Part shown: positions 32,890 through 40,797 of the stretch, piece by piece
Position numbering within the stretch: the stretch's first letter is position 1
Layout: each line of letters opens with the position of its first letter
Origin: CAUZEO01 sp963578625
GTDB lineage: Bacteria > Verrucomicrobiota > Kiritimatiellia > SLOV01
Reading direction: 5' to 3'
DNA: 47,760 nt
NCBI GenBank assembly: GCA_963578625.1
Contig: CAUZEO010000004.1
Span: 1 to 47,760 of the forward strand
The notes under the pieces: generated by a model
The model's database searches: none
What the model saw: the letters and a program-made list of their open reading frames with translations, nothing else
Told to the model about the DNA's origin: nothing
Translations under genes and position numbers: made by a program

Positions 32890-33891
32890 ATGGCATGGAT
32901 CATCACACCTGGGTATCTGGCTCGCCGCGCCGAGCTCTTTCAACAGCTGGCCACCATGCTGTCGGCAGGGGTGCCGCTGATACGCTCGCTTGAACGACAA
33001 CGGACAAGCGCCATCGGGAGAGTTTGGCGAAAGCCCTTGGGCGCACTCATTCAACGACTGCGTGACGGAGATCCGGTCGGGCAGGCACTGGAGGAAACCT
33101 CTCGCTGGGTATCACCTTTCGACGCGGCTCTCCTACGGGCCGGCGTAGAGAGCGGTACACTTGAGCGGTCATTTCAATTACTGGCCCGCAGTGACCGGGA
33201 ACGGGCGCTTGCTTTGCGGCGGTTTTCATCGGGCCTTATTCATCCGTTGATCGTAATTCACCTGGCGGGACTCGTATTTCCTCCGAACCTGATTACCGCC
33301 GCCGTGATTGACGGCACGCCGACGACGTTCCTTGTTACGAAGGCGATCTTGTTCGCAAAAATCTATGGGATCGGCCTCCTGATTTTGATCGCGGCCCGGG
33401 TGACCGGTTCGACGTGGTGGTTGCGGTTCCTGCTCGAACGCATTCTCCACCTCGTCCCATTCCTGGGGCGCGCACGCCGGTCCTGGGCACTTACGCGGCT
33501 CGCCACCTCCCTGAACGCGCTATTGAACGCCGGGGGGAACGTTCAGCCGGCCTGGAAGCAGGCGGCCTACGCCAGCGGATCACCGGCCCTCCGCGGCGCG
33601 GTGGCATCGTGGGGAAAAGCATGGCAGGACGGAGCCACGCCGGGAGAAACCGTGGGTGGTTCCAGAACGTTTCCCGACCTCTTCGGCGATCTCTATCTCA
33701 CCGGGGAAACCAGCGGAAAACTAGAGGAATCCCTGGACCGAATCGGTGACTACTATCAAGACGAAGCCATCCGGAATATGACGATTTTCGCGGAGTGGAC
33801 TCCTCGCATCCTTTACCTGTTTCTTCTGGGGACGATCGCCTATTTCATCATCACATTCTACGCTTCTTATTTCAGCAGTTTAGGCCTTTAG
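32890..33891 (+). CDS. GspF/PilC-like inner-membrane platform protein
   Basis: 333 aa from the ATG at 32890 (GAGGA upstream; the frame is open to 32755). Type II secretion/type IV pilus F-domain pattern occurs twice: AELFQQLATMLSAGVPLIRSLERQ near 13-36 with GDPVGQALEE and LLRAGVESGTLERSFQLLA, and again LTRLATSLNALLNAGGNVQPAW with LTGETSGKLEESLDRIGDYY. Transmembrane segments near 118-138, 152-175 and the C-terminus. No ATPase, secretin or pilin gene is nearby, so it is an orphan here; it may serve a secretion or pilus system encoded elsewhere. Confidence 0.85.
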   Translation: MAWIITPGYLARRAELFQQLATMLSAGVPLIRSLERQRTSAIGRVWRKPLGALIQRLRDGDPVGQALEETSRWVSPFDAALLRAGVESGTLERSFQLLARSDRERALALRRFSSGLIHPLIVIHLAGLVFPPNLITAAVIDGTPTTFLVTKAILFAKIYGIGLLILIAARVTGSTWWLRFLLERILHLVPFLGRARRSWALTRLATSLNALLNAGGNVQPAWKQAAYASGSPALRGAVASWGKAWQDGATPGETVGGSRTFPDLFGDLYLTGETSGKLEESLDRIGDYYQDEAIRNMTIFAEWTPRILYLFLLGTIAYFIITFYASYFSSLGL

Positions 33892-34135
33892 CCCCTGGCC
33901 TTGTTATTCGCATCATCATGAAGATCGTCGCGATCAACAGCAGGGGCGCCGGAAGTTCGGTACTGTCAAGTCGCTGCATTAATTGAAAGTGCATCACGTT
34001 CCACGCTGCATCCTGCGTTGCAAGGTGCATTGAATAATTTCTATTCTCCAGCTCTATCATATTGGTGTGCCCGCTCGTTGCCGCAAGCAATCCAAGCCAG
34101 AGCATCACATCAAAAACGAACAATCGCTTCGTCAT
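33872..34135 (-). CDS. Small exported protein with C-terminal membrane segment
   Basis: 87 aa from the ATG at 34135, chosen for the GGAGG 7 nt upstream. Signal peptide-like start (TKRLFVFDVMLWLGLLAATSG), a short polar middle (about 45 residues) and a C-terminal hydrophobic stretch LPAPLLLIATIFMMMRI followed by basic residues. The shape (signal peptide, Pro-containing motif, helix, Arg) recalls PEP-CTERM-type sorting tails, but the motif is LPAP rather than PEP and the tail after the helix is long. Overlaps the end of the convergent GspF-like gene by 20 nt. Could be spurious. Confidence 0.5.
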   Translation of the reverse strand: MTKRLFVFDVMLWLGLLAATSGHTNMIELENRNYSMHLATQDAAWNVMHFQLMQRLDSTELPAPLLLIATIFMMMRITRPGAKGLNC

Positions 34136-34344
34136 AAACCTTCCTCCATTCACCGGTTAATCCGGTGATCACCTCCAACGTAGACGCATGCCCAGGAATT
34201 CCCGGTGAAAGGACGATGAATTGTGCGTGAAATGCGACAACCACCAGGAACGGCCCGTCACACTTGTGACGCCACATCTCTCCAAGATGAACCGCTACTA
34301 TCCGGCCGCTTTTCATGCGTGGCGCACCGGATGTTAATTTATAA

Positions 34345-35166
34345 ATGAAAAAACAAGAATGCCGAAACAAGCATCCAGGTTCACCAATGCCCGGTAATGA
34401 CGGGTCATTAAAGGGCCGGTCGTTGGGTACCCGGATCTCAACCGGCTGTGACTATATCGATCAGCCGATCTCCGGGCACGATACGATCGAAGAAGGCGAG
34501 TTTGCGGTGCTGCGGATCGCGGATGCCGAGACAGGGATCGGCGACCGCGATCGGGAGAAAATCTTTGACCCATTCTACTCGAGCAAAAAGATGGGCCGAA
34601 GTGGCACGGGACTGGGCCTGGGCGTAGTGTACGGCATAGTCAAGGACCACGATGGGTATATTGACATCCACGGCGAACCGGGAGAAGGAACGGAGTTCGT
34701 TATCTACACCCCGGCAACACAGGCGCAACAGACCGTAGAAAATGAAATCTAGATAGCCGACCGCAGGACGGAAAAAATTCTTGTCGTCGACGACGTCAAA
34801 GAGCAGCGACAGCTTGCATCGAAACTTCTCCGGAGAAAAGGCTACGAAGTGGTGATCGCGGAGAACGGGCGGAACGAGGTTGAACTAATGAAGCAAACTC
34901 CATTCGACCTGCTCGTACTGGACATGATCATGGGAAAAGACTTCGATGGCCACGATACGTATCGGCAAATGATCCAACTTCGGCCCGGGCAGCCCTGCGT
35001 CATCGCCAGCGGTTTCTCGGAAAGTGATCGAGTCAAAGAGGCGCAGCAACTGGGCGTGGGAACTTATGTGCGCAAGCCATACGCCCTGGAGAAACTCTCG
35101 CGCGCGGTCCGCATTGAACTGGACCGCGAACAGATAAAAAACATTGGGCCCGTCAGCTCAACTTGA
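34345..35166 (+). pseudogene. Hybrid histidine kinase relic: ATPase domain, in-frame TAG, receiver domain
   Basis: In a single frame: YIDQPISGHDTIEEGEFAVLRIADAETGIGD, then KIFDPFYSSKKMGRSGTGLGLGVVYGIVKDHDGYIDI and GEGTEFVIYTP, a full G-box half of a HATPase_c domain. TAG at 34750-34752 breaks the frame, and the same frame goes on with KILVVDDVKEQRQLASKLLRRKGYEVV, LLVLDMIMG and VRKPYALEKL, a receiver domain with phospho-acceptor Asp. The sensor, HisKA and N-box parts are missing upstream; AMPGNDG-like remnants (SPMPGNDGS) suggest decay. Either a dead gene or a separate receiver gene; the ATPase part cannot work alone. Convergent overlap of 14 nt with the dehydrogenase gene. Confidence 0.7.
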
Positions 35167-36172
35167 CGTGGATTCGCGTTACCGAACCCGGGTTTTCATT
35201 CCAGGCCGAGAGCCGCCCCCCCGCCTCCTCCAGCCGAACGGTCTCGGTGATGACCCGTTCGGTGGGGAATGTGCCGGTTTCCAGCATCGCGATGGCCGCT
35301 TGAAAATCCTTCGTGGTCGCGTTCCGGGACCCCATGATATCCAGTTCCTTCAGAATAAAGTACTTCGTCTCATACTCCACCGGCAATTTTGCGTAACCGA
35401 TATAGACAACCCTGCCGGCATAGCAGACTTCCTCCACGGCGGAAATGAAAGTCCGCGGAGTGCCTACGGCCTCGATCACCACCGATGGACCCTCTCCGTC
35501 CGTCCGGGATTGTAGGACGTCGTGAAGTGACTCCCGTGCCGAATCGATCAGGTGGGTCGCCCCACAGGCCTTCGCAACCTCCAATTTTGCAGAATCGACG
35601 TCGATACCGAACACCTCCGCGCCACGGCTTGCGGCACCGGCGATTACCCCCAAGCCGATCGCACCACACCCGATCACGGCTACAGTGTCCGCCTCTTGAA
35701 CCCGAGCCCTGTCCACCGCATGAAATCCTACCGTCAACGGCTCCACCAGCGCCATTTCATGGGTGGTCAGGGTTTCCGAAGTAAACAAACGTTGCTCGTG
35801 CACGGCAAAATATTCCGACATGGCTCCGTCCCGCTGCACTCCAAACGTCTGGTTGTTTCGGCAGCAGTTATTCCGCCCCGCCCGGCACGCTGCGCACGCT
35901 CCGCAGTTCGAATAGGGTGAAGCCAGAACCAACTGCCCCGGGCGCCACGCATCTCCAACCCCCTCGCCCAAGCTCTCTATCGACGCGCCGATCTCATGAC
36001 CAGGCACCAGGGGATAGGAAACAAGGGGATTCAACCCACGGTACGTATTGAGATCCGATCCGCAGAATCCAACCGTATGCAACCGCAGAAGCACCTCCCC
36101 CGGTCCGGGGTCGGGGACCGAGCGATCCACTATCTCCGTGCGCCCGGGTTCGGTGATGACAAAGGTTTTCAT
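35153..36172 (-). CDS. Zinc-dependent alcohol/polyol dehydrogenase (MDR superfamily)
   Basis: 339 aa from the ATG at 36172. Catalytic-zinc motif GFCGSDLNTY near 37-46, PLVPGHEIGA near 56-65 (His-Glu), structural zinc site NCGACAACRAGRNNCC near 90-105, EPLTVGFHAVDRA, and Rossmann AVIGCGAIGLGVIAGA near 164-179. Closest in style to L-idonate, sorbitol or threonine dehydrogenases; the substrate is not determinable. The 36286-36300 palindrome upstream may be its operator. Its stop overlaps the kinase relic. Confidence 0.92.
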   Translation of the reverse strand: MKTFVITEPGRTEIVDRSVPDPGPGEVLLRLHTVGFCGSDLNTYRGLNPLVSYPLVPGHEIGASIESLGEGVGDAWRPGQLVLASPYSNCGACAACRAGRNNCCRNNQTFGVQRDGAMSEYFAVHEQRLFTSETLTTHEMALVEPLTVGFHAVDRARVQEADTVAVIGCGAIGLGVIAGAASRGAEVFGIDVDSAKLEVAKACGATHLIDSARESLHDVLQSRTDGEGPSVVIEAVGTPRTFISAVEEVCYAGRVVYIGYAKLPVEYETKYFILKELDIMGSRNATTKDFQAAIAMLETGTFPTERVITETVRLEEAGGRLSAWNENPGSVTRIHVKLS

Positions 36173-36355
36173 CAGTGTTCGGTTTACAGTGCTGCTGGCC
36201 GGATTTTTCACAGTTGACTGAGTTGCACTCAGAAACAAGGTTTCAGGGAACCGATACTCTCAAACAAGTTGAAAGATATCCCGACTGCACACTGTGTGCA
36301 ATCTTGAATCCCCCTTCCTTGCGGGCGGGATCGTGAGGTTGCGCAGCCTATAAAA
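36173..36355. promoter_or_regulatory. Control region with palindromes upstream of the dehydrogenase gene
   Basis: Holds a perfect 15-bp palindrome TGCACAC-T-GTGTGCA (36286-36300), a shorter one CTGAGT-TGC-ACTCAG (36218-36232), a copy of the CAGTGTTCGGT-type repeat (36177-36195) and one end-motif of the 272-bp element (36255-36268). The 15-bp palindrome has the form of a dimeric-repressor operator. Confidence 0.5.
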
Positions 36356-37606
36356 TCAAAACCGATCCGGACAAAACGGACGTGGATCCAGAAGCGGTTT
36401 TTCACCGGAAATCAATTCGGCCACCAACTCCCCGGTCCCGGTGGAGGACGTGAGCCCCAGCATGGCGTGCCCGGCAGCGAGCACGAGATTATCGAATTTT
36501 CGAGGGCGTCCAATCATGGGTAAGCCGTCGGGCGTACAGGGACGTAGCCCGCGCCACACCTCGCTCGGTTCGGCGGTCGGCGATACATGAAGATAATCCG
36601 CCATGGCTTGGGAAATCGCCTGCACCCGCATCGGCGTAATCTGCTCGTTCATTCCCGCAAGCTCCATAGTTCCCGCACATCGGATCGATCCGTCGCGGGG
36701 TGTCACCGCAACCTTTCTTTCGACCAACAACAACGGCACATCCGGCATGTGTACCGGATCGTCGTAGATCAAGGCATAGCCTTTCCCGGCTTCGATCGGT
36801 ACGCGCAATCGAATCGTCTTCGCGATGGCTCTGGTCCACGATCCGGCCGCTAGCACAAACTCATCCGCCTCAATGCGACCTCTCGTCGTGAGCACCGCGC
36901 CAATGCGGGAGCCCTTCGATTCGATCTCGAAAACTTCCGTTTGCGGAAGAAACTCCGCGCCCAGCGCTTTTGCTTCAGCGGCCAGTGCCTCCACGAACCG
37001 GAGCGGTTCAATCTGGCCCTGCCCGGTAAAATAGACTCCGCCTTTTACGGGTCCCCGGAGTATCGGATTACGGGCCAGGAGCGCTTCTGAACTCAATTCC
37101 TCACCATCACAACCAAGATCTTTGGCAATCTCCAACTCATACAGGGAATGCTCAAGCCCGGCCGATGTCTTGCAGACGTACGTCAGTCCGCTCTTCCGAA
37201 AATCCAGAGCACCATTCGAAAGGCCCGCGACAAAGGAATCAATCAATTCCAGGCTTCGCTTTGCCAGCCCCACCAGGGGCCGCGCTCCGGATCGATACCT
37301 CGTCTCGTTTGCATTGCACAGGAAACGAACCAACCACGACGCCATGTCGATGCTCGGTCGTGGTTGAATGTACAACGGGCTGCCCCGTCGCAGCATCCAC
37401 TTGGCGGCCTGTCTCAACGCCCCTGGCGCGGGCAGCGGCATCGAGTGCGCGGGTACCAGCCAGCCGGCATTGCCATAGGAACACCCATGGCCGATGGCTC
37501 CCTTGTCGATGACAGTCGCAGAGATCCCCTTCCGGGCAAGATAGTACGCAGCGGCGCATCCGATTACGCCCCCCCCAATAATAAGAACTTTCTTCTTCTC
37601 CGCCAT
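36356..37606 (-). CDS. DadA-like FAD-dependent D-amino-acid dehydrogenase/oxidase
   Basis: 416 aa from the ATG at 37606, where the FAD motif VLIIGGGVIGCAAAYYLARKG begins (frame open to 37753). NAGWLVPAHSMPLPAPG near 46-62 is the substrate-side loop of DadA; RPSIDMASWLVRFLCNAN, LAAGSWTRAIAK and the C-terminal WRGLRPCTPDGLPMIG plus LAAGHAMLGLTSSTGTGELVA are diagnostic. Oxidative deamination of D-amino acids or D-hydroxyproline, with electrons to the respiratory chain, is likely. Same direction as the alcohol dehydrogenase downstream but separated by a 180-bp control region. Confidence 0.9.
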   Translation of the reverse strand: MAEKKKVLIIGGGVIGCAAAYYLARKGISATVIDKGAIGHGCSYGNAGWLVPAHSMPLPAPGALRQAAKWMLRRGSPLYIQPRPSIDMASWLVRFLCNANETRYRSGARPLVGLAKRSLELIDSFVAGLSNGALDFRKSGLTYVCKTSAGLEHSLYELEIAKDLGCDGEELSSEALLARNPILRGPVKGGVYFTGQGQIEPLRFVEALAAEAKALGAEFLPQTEVFEIESKGSRIGAVLTTRGRIEADEFVLAAGSWTRAIAKTIRLRVPIEAGKGYALIYDDPVHMPDVPLLLVERKVAVTPRDGSIRCAGTMELAGMNEQITPMRVQAISQAMADYLHVSPTAEPSEVWRGLRPCTPDGLPMIGRPRKFDNLVLAAGHAMLGLTSSTGTGELVAELISGEKPLLDPRPFCPDRF

Positions 37607-38105
37607 CGTATCAATCAGCTTGATCGAATCATGTTGTCGCAAATCACGGGCTCTTAGGCAATGAGATGTCTTGCTCCCGGTACCCGGGCTATGCCCCTTC
37701 AGGATCCTGCACTCGCGAACCAACGGATCGATCGCTTCGCGCAGAAGTGACATCTCTCGGCTTCCAGATTCCAGATCATTGCTTGCGGCGGCTTTCTCCG
37801 CCCTGGCTACCGCCAGCGTGCCGGTGGTAGGGCCTCGGAAAACTGGGCCATGAACTATGTTCGCCTGAGGACCTTAACCAAAGGAGTCAGACGAATGAAA
37901 GGCAAACGCCGGACGACGGAAGAAAAGATCCGCATATTGAGACAAGCGGACGGAGAACGAACGATCCTGTAACCTGGTGCCTGGACTAACATAACTACTG
38001 GACCAGTTCGGTGAGCCCGGCCAACCACATGCAACGTTGATCGGACAGATTGCCTGTTTGACTGGAGCAGTCCCGTGCGCCGCGACCGAAAAGAAATTTC
38101 TCCGG
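37607..38105. other. Gene-free stretch with an IS3 remnant
   Basis: About 500 nt between the DadA-like gene and the truncated exported gene. Apart from the transposase stub at 37895 I see no coding region; several short frames are shadows. Confidence 0.5.
37881..37972 (+). mobile_element. IS3-family OrfA transposase stub
   Basis: AAAGGAG ribosome-binding site followed by a 25-codon frame (37895-37972) reading MKGKRRTTEEKIRIL-RQADGERTIL, the N-terminus of an IS3-family helix-turn-helix OrfA (K-R-R-x-T-x-E-E-K-I-x-I-L-R-E-A-D). It stops where the next helix should begin, and no OrfB is seen. A dead end of a once active IS. Confidence 0.75.
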
Positions 38106-38294
38106 TCATTTGCGCAGGACACAGTGAACGTGATTTGATCCATCGCCGTCAGTGTCCGCCTCGGGGTAATCCTTGAAGCCCTTCTTCAGGCGGGCATTGT
38201 TCTCGCTGGTTCGCTGGGACCAGGCCGGCTGGGCGGCAAAGAAGACAGCCCCCAGGAATGCCGGGATACCCTCCGCGTTTACTCGTTTCATCAT
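38106..38294 (-). pseudogene. Truncated exported EF-hand-type protein
   Basis: 62 aa with a signal peptide (VNAEGIPAFLGAVFFAAQPAWSQ) then RTSENNARLKKGFKDYPEADTDGDGS, which resembles the N-terminus of larger secreted PVC hydrolases whose EF-hand-like Asp motif would go on with a Leu-Thr-x-x-Glu segment. Here it breaks off after DTDGDGS and ends with NHVHCVLRK. The break lies 130 nt from the IS3 stub, so an IS-linked deletion is plausible. Confidence 0.55.
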
Positions 38295-38331
38295 GATTAC
38301 TTCCGATTCTGACTAAACATGATTCCTAGAG

Positions 38332-38940
38332 CTACTGCTGGCGGCCTTCAATAACTGTCAGCAGGATCCCCGCGGCCAGCGCCATGCGCGGATCAAGAAT
38401 CTCTCCGCTCCCCTGCTCAAGACGAACATTCAGCTTGAAGATAAAGGGGTTAAATCTCTGGACGTAGGTAACCGCCAGTTGTCCGTCGACCTCGAGCTGA
38501 TAGGTTTGCGGCACAAGGCCGGGGGCGGCGAACCTCGCGAAAAGCGCAAGACATCCGCTCTTCTCTTCGAGACGGGCGATGAGTTGATCGTCGTTATCGA
38601 GCATCTCCCAGGAATCCTTCAGCATGGACTTGAAGCCCTTGCGGCGAAAGGCTCCAAGCTTCTCGCCGGTGGAGCTGTCGACCACGTCATAAGCCGCCCC
38701 GAAATCGATTATGCTCCTGGCCTTTATGGTCAGGCGTTCCTCGTTCATGGACTCATCGGAGAAGACGCGGATGTCCTCCTTGAGCTTGAAGGCTTTCTGG
38801 GAGCTGAAGAGCACCAGGTTGTCCTTTGAATCGTAGACATGGAAGGACCCTCCGAATAATTTCAGTACCTTCCGGCGAATCCAGTACTGGTCATGATCAA
38901 GGTAATCCTTCACCTCGCTCTTGTCATCTGTCTCGGACAT
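38332..38940 (-). CDS. LURP-one-related / phospholipid scramblase-like (tubby fold) protein
   Basis: 202 aa with a GGAG ribosome-binding site 10 nt before the ATG. Pattern of the LOR family: YWIRRKVLKLFGGSFHVYDSKDNLVLFSSQKAFKLKEDIRVFSDESMNEERLTIKAR, AYDVVDSSTGEKLGAFRRKGFKSMLKDSWEMLD, then a twelve-strand-type core with LNVRLEQG and a C-terminal hydrophobic helix (DPRMALAAGILLTVIEG). Function in bacteria is unknown; the fold binds lipids in some eukaryotic members. Stand-alone gene. Confidence 0.82.
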   Translation of the reverse strand: MSETDDKSEVKDYLDHDQYWIRRKVLKLFGGSFHVYDSKDNLVLFSSQKAFKLKEDIRVFSDESMNEERLTIKARSIIDFGAAYDVVDSSTGEKLGAFRRKGFKSMLKDSWEMLDNDDQLIARLEEKSGCLALFARFAAPGLVPQTYQLEVDGQLAVTYVQRFNPFIFKLNVRLEQGSGEILDPRMALAAGILLTVIEGRQQ

Positions 38941-39367
38941 GTCCCGTTCTCCTTAGCTGCCGCGGTTCCTTAAATCCTTACAGACTCCAGGTTCATACCA
39001 TCGAACCTTCCGACAGTTGTTTGTTACCCGGTCACGATTTCCAAAGCAACCTGAAACCATTGCTCCCGGGCATCGGCGGTGAGTGCCGGCCCTCCGGAAT
39101 CCCGTGGGGCAAGTCGGCGATAACGGGGCCACTGCAGGTAAGGTCGGGGGAACCCGGGGACCGGGCTCGGGCCGGCGGGGATCGTGGCCCGGTGTGTGTG
39201 CGAATCGCGAATCTTTCGCGGCGCGAGCCGTAGACTTCCAGACCGCAAATGTCCGGCGGCGTCCGGTTCATAGTCCGTCGAAAACCCGCGGTGTGTGTGG
39301 TTGTATGTGTGGCGTTGCGGCGTTTTTCACCCTGTTTCACGGTGTAGCGCTATTCGAGAGCAAATGA
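38941..39367. other. GC-rich gene-free stretch, possible structured RNA
   Basis: About 430 nt. The core 39130-39215 is very G/C-rich with pairings such as CGGGCC/GGCCCG, and 39205-39225 has TCGCGAATCTTTCGCG hairpin. I looked for tmRNA, RNase P, SRP and 6S signatures and found none. No good open frame. Confidence 0.4.
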
Positions 39368-39409
39368 AAACCCTTCAAATATCCCAGGAAATTCGAGGGG
39401 TTTTTGAAG
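39368..39409 (-). terminator. Terminator candidate after tRNA-Gly
   Basis: Minus strand AAAACCCCTC ... GAAGGGTTTT with one bulge and ~20-nt loop, ending in TTTTC; lies 6 nt beyond the tRNA 3' end. Confidence 0.5.
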
Positions 39410-39415
39410 AGAAAG

Positions 39416-39490
39416 TGGAGCGGGAGACCGGACTCGAACCGGCGACGTTCAGCTTGGGAAGCTGACATTCTACCACTGAATTACTCCCGC
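39416..39490 (-). tRNA. tRNA-Gly(CCC)
   Basis: 75 nt including an encoded CCA. Minus strand: acceptor GCGGGAG pairs with CTCCCGC followed by T-CCA; D-arm with TTCAGTGGTAGAA; anticodon stem TCAGC/GCTGA with loop TTCCCAA, giving anticodon CCC (reads GGG); T-arm GCCGG-TTCGAGT-CCGGT. All four arms pair well. Confidence 0.95.
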
Positions 39491-39524
39491 ACCGGATGTT
39501 TTCGTCCACCATCCCATTGCATGC

Positions 39525-39542
39525 GTTGACCAGGAAGTCAAC
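39525..39542. promoter_or_regulatory. Short palindrome upstream of tRNA-Gly
   Basis: GTTGAC-CAGGAA-GTCAAC, 35 nt upstream of the tRNA 5' end; overlaps a TTGACT that could serve as -35 on the minus strand. Confidence 0.3.
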
Positions 39543-39576
39543 AGAAATGCCTCTCAAGGCGGGCTGTTGATGTCGC

Positions 39577-39660
39577 ATGGCTTGGGGGTTCCAGCCCGAG
39601 CAGAGCAAGGGAAGATCATGAACAGGAGAATAAATGGAGCCCGCCCAACCATTCGCAATT
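39577..39660. repeat. Dispersed repeat, TTGGG-TTCCAG type, copy A
   Basis: Starts with a hairpin-forming GCTTGGGGGTTCCAGCCCGAGC (39580-39601), then GCAAGGGAAGATCATGA and TGGAGC. The same order of modules recurs at 39836-39960. Confidence 0.8.
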
Positions 39661-39694
39661 CAGCCAATCGCTCTGTCTGTTCACTCCGGTCTCT

Positions 39695-39789
39695 GAAATG
39701 TCCAATATCGAATGCTGGACGCCCAATGTCCAAGTACAGAGTTTCCTCACTTCGCCACTCGATATTGAGTATTCAATATTCGACATTTC
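39695..39789. repeat. Dispersed repeat, ATTGAGTATTC type, copy 2 (inverted-repeat unit)
   Basis: Arms at 39695-39713 and 39771-39789 match inversely at 17 of 19 positions (95-bp unit). The 19-mer at 39764-39782 matches 5057-5075 at 18 of 19. Confidence 0.8.
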
Positions 39790-39835
39790 GAAACCTTCGG
39801 GACAAGAACTGCGCGCGTGCCCAGCGCCTGCTGAC

Positions 39836-39960
39836 AGTAGCTTGGGCTTCCAGTGCAAGCTACGCAAGGGAAGTTCATGAGCAAGCGAACGGGGGTGGAG
39901 CTTGCTCTCCCCATTCTCCATTCATGGTCATTCCTTGCACCGGGTCGGCCAAGGAAGGCC
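39836..39960. repeat. Dispersed repeat, TTGGG-TTCCAG type, copy B
   Basis: CTTGGGCTTCCAGTGCAAG (39841-39859), GCAAGGGAAGTTCATGA, TGGAGC, then CATTCCTTGCACCGGGTCGG (39929-39948). First modules match copy A; the last one matches 47486-47504. Confidence 0.8.
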
Positions 39961-39969
39961 AACCTACCG

Positions 39970-40425
39970 TCAGGCTCTTCGGGGAGCGAGCGATAGCCGA
40001 GGTCTGCCGCGGAATAAGGTCGTCATGGAGGTAGCGAGATCACCCCAGTTATAGATGAGTTCGGCGCGTTTCAGGGCCGTGGTTTCATTGGTTGGCTTTC
40101 CACACCAGGATGGACTGAGGTGGAGTACGCGGTCACGCCAGCGCCACCCCTTCTTGTCTTCCGCACTACCGGGACCTTGCAGAATTCGCCGCTCCACCGT
40201 CTCGGCGATTTTGCTGCCTCGCCGAAGCTGAAACGCGTCATAACATCGGGAGGAGCAGAATACCTTTCCGCAATCGATACGGTCCGCGGAAACTTCTCCG
40301 CAACACGACGGGCAAAGATACGGAAAATCCTCCCATCTCTTCACCTTTCGCCTCGTATAAGGACAAACGACTCCCTCAACCTGGAATCCCTCTTTCCACA
40401 AGATCTTGTAGTCTTTCGTATGCAT
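39970..40425 (-). CDS. Cysteine-rich protein of unknown function
   Basis: 151 aa from the ATG at 40425 (a GTG at 40440 is possible). Contains YLCPSCCGEVSADRIDCGKVFCSSRCYDAF at about residues 36-65 with seven cysteines, likely one or two zinc sites of zinc-ribbon or treble-clef type, and a further Cys in SPSWCGKPTNET. No named family recognised. The last ~15 residues (FRGRPRLSLAPRRA) are read from repeat DNA, so the original end may be lost. No clear ribosome-binding site. Confidence 0.45.
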   Translation of the reverse strand: MHTKDYKILWKEGFQVEGVVCPYTRRKVKRWEDFPYLCPSCCGEVSADRIDCGKVFCSSRCYDAFQLRRGSKIAETVERRILQGPGSAEDKKGWRWRDRVLHLSPSWCGKPTNETTALKRAELIYNWGDLATSMTTLFRGRPRLSLAPRRA

Positions 40426-40511
40426 GGGACAAAATCCCACTTGATGCAGTATGCCCTGTCAATAACTTGTGTAAAAACCTTGTAAGCCCCTCGTACCCAG
40501 GGGAATAACAT

Positions 40512-40531
40512 CCATAAACGACTTTTTATGG
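40512..40531 (-). terminator. Hairpin after the zinc-ribbon gene
   Basis: CCATAAA/TTTATGG (perfect 7-bp stem, 6-nt loop) 15 nt after the stop at 40546; lacks a U-run on the minus strand. A second small stem CCCCT/AGGGG follows at 40503-40487. Confidence 0.35.
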
Positions 40532-40545
40532 GTGCCAAATCAGAA

Positions 40546-40797
40546 TTAATCCGGATGTCGGATTAGATCCGCTTCGGCTGTAGTCGCCCCGATCAGATCC
40601 GTTCCTCCACAACGGCTGCAGATGCGCACGGTGGTATCGCGGCGCCAGATGTGGTAGGCGATTCCGGGAACGATGAGGCAAAGCCAAAGGACCACCTCCA
40701 GAACATCACTTCCCTTCACCAGCAAGCGCGAACGCGTAACGATCGCGCACTTCTTACAAACCCAAAGGTCCTTCAGCGGTATTGCGCGTGATGCCAT
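40546..40797 (-). CDS. Small membrane protein with split zinc ribbon
   Basis: 83 aa. CKKC near residue 14 and CSRCGG near 59 would form a zinc ribbon that flanks one hydrophobic helix with a conserved look (DVLEVVLWLCLIVPGIAYHIWRR). This arrangement of CxxC, helix with PG, and CxxCG is seen in many small bacterial membrane proteins without known function. Its ATG overlaps the stop of the PatB-like gene (TGATG), so it is translated after that gene. Confidence 0.75.
   Translation of the reverse strand: MASRAIPLKDLWVCKKCAIVTRSRLLVKGSDVLEVVLWLCLIVPGIAYHIWRRDTTVRICSRCGGTDLIGATTAEADLIRHPD

Noticed and set aside
34849..35166. Receiver-domain frame starting at 34849 as a complete gene
   Set aside because: The receiver similarity begins upstream of that ATG (KILVVDDV at about 34776), so this start would delete the first strand and the acidic pocket.
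39024..39360. tmRNA, RNase P RNA, SRP RNA or 6S RNA in the GC-rich gap
   Set aside because: None of their conserved core sequences is seen on either strand.
40546..40797. Toxin-antitoxin component
   Set aside because: The small protein has a transmembrane helix and split zinc ribbon, follows an enzyme gene, and has no partner gene.
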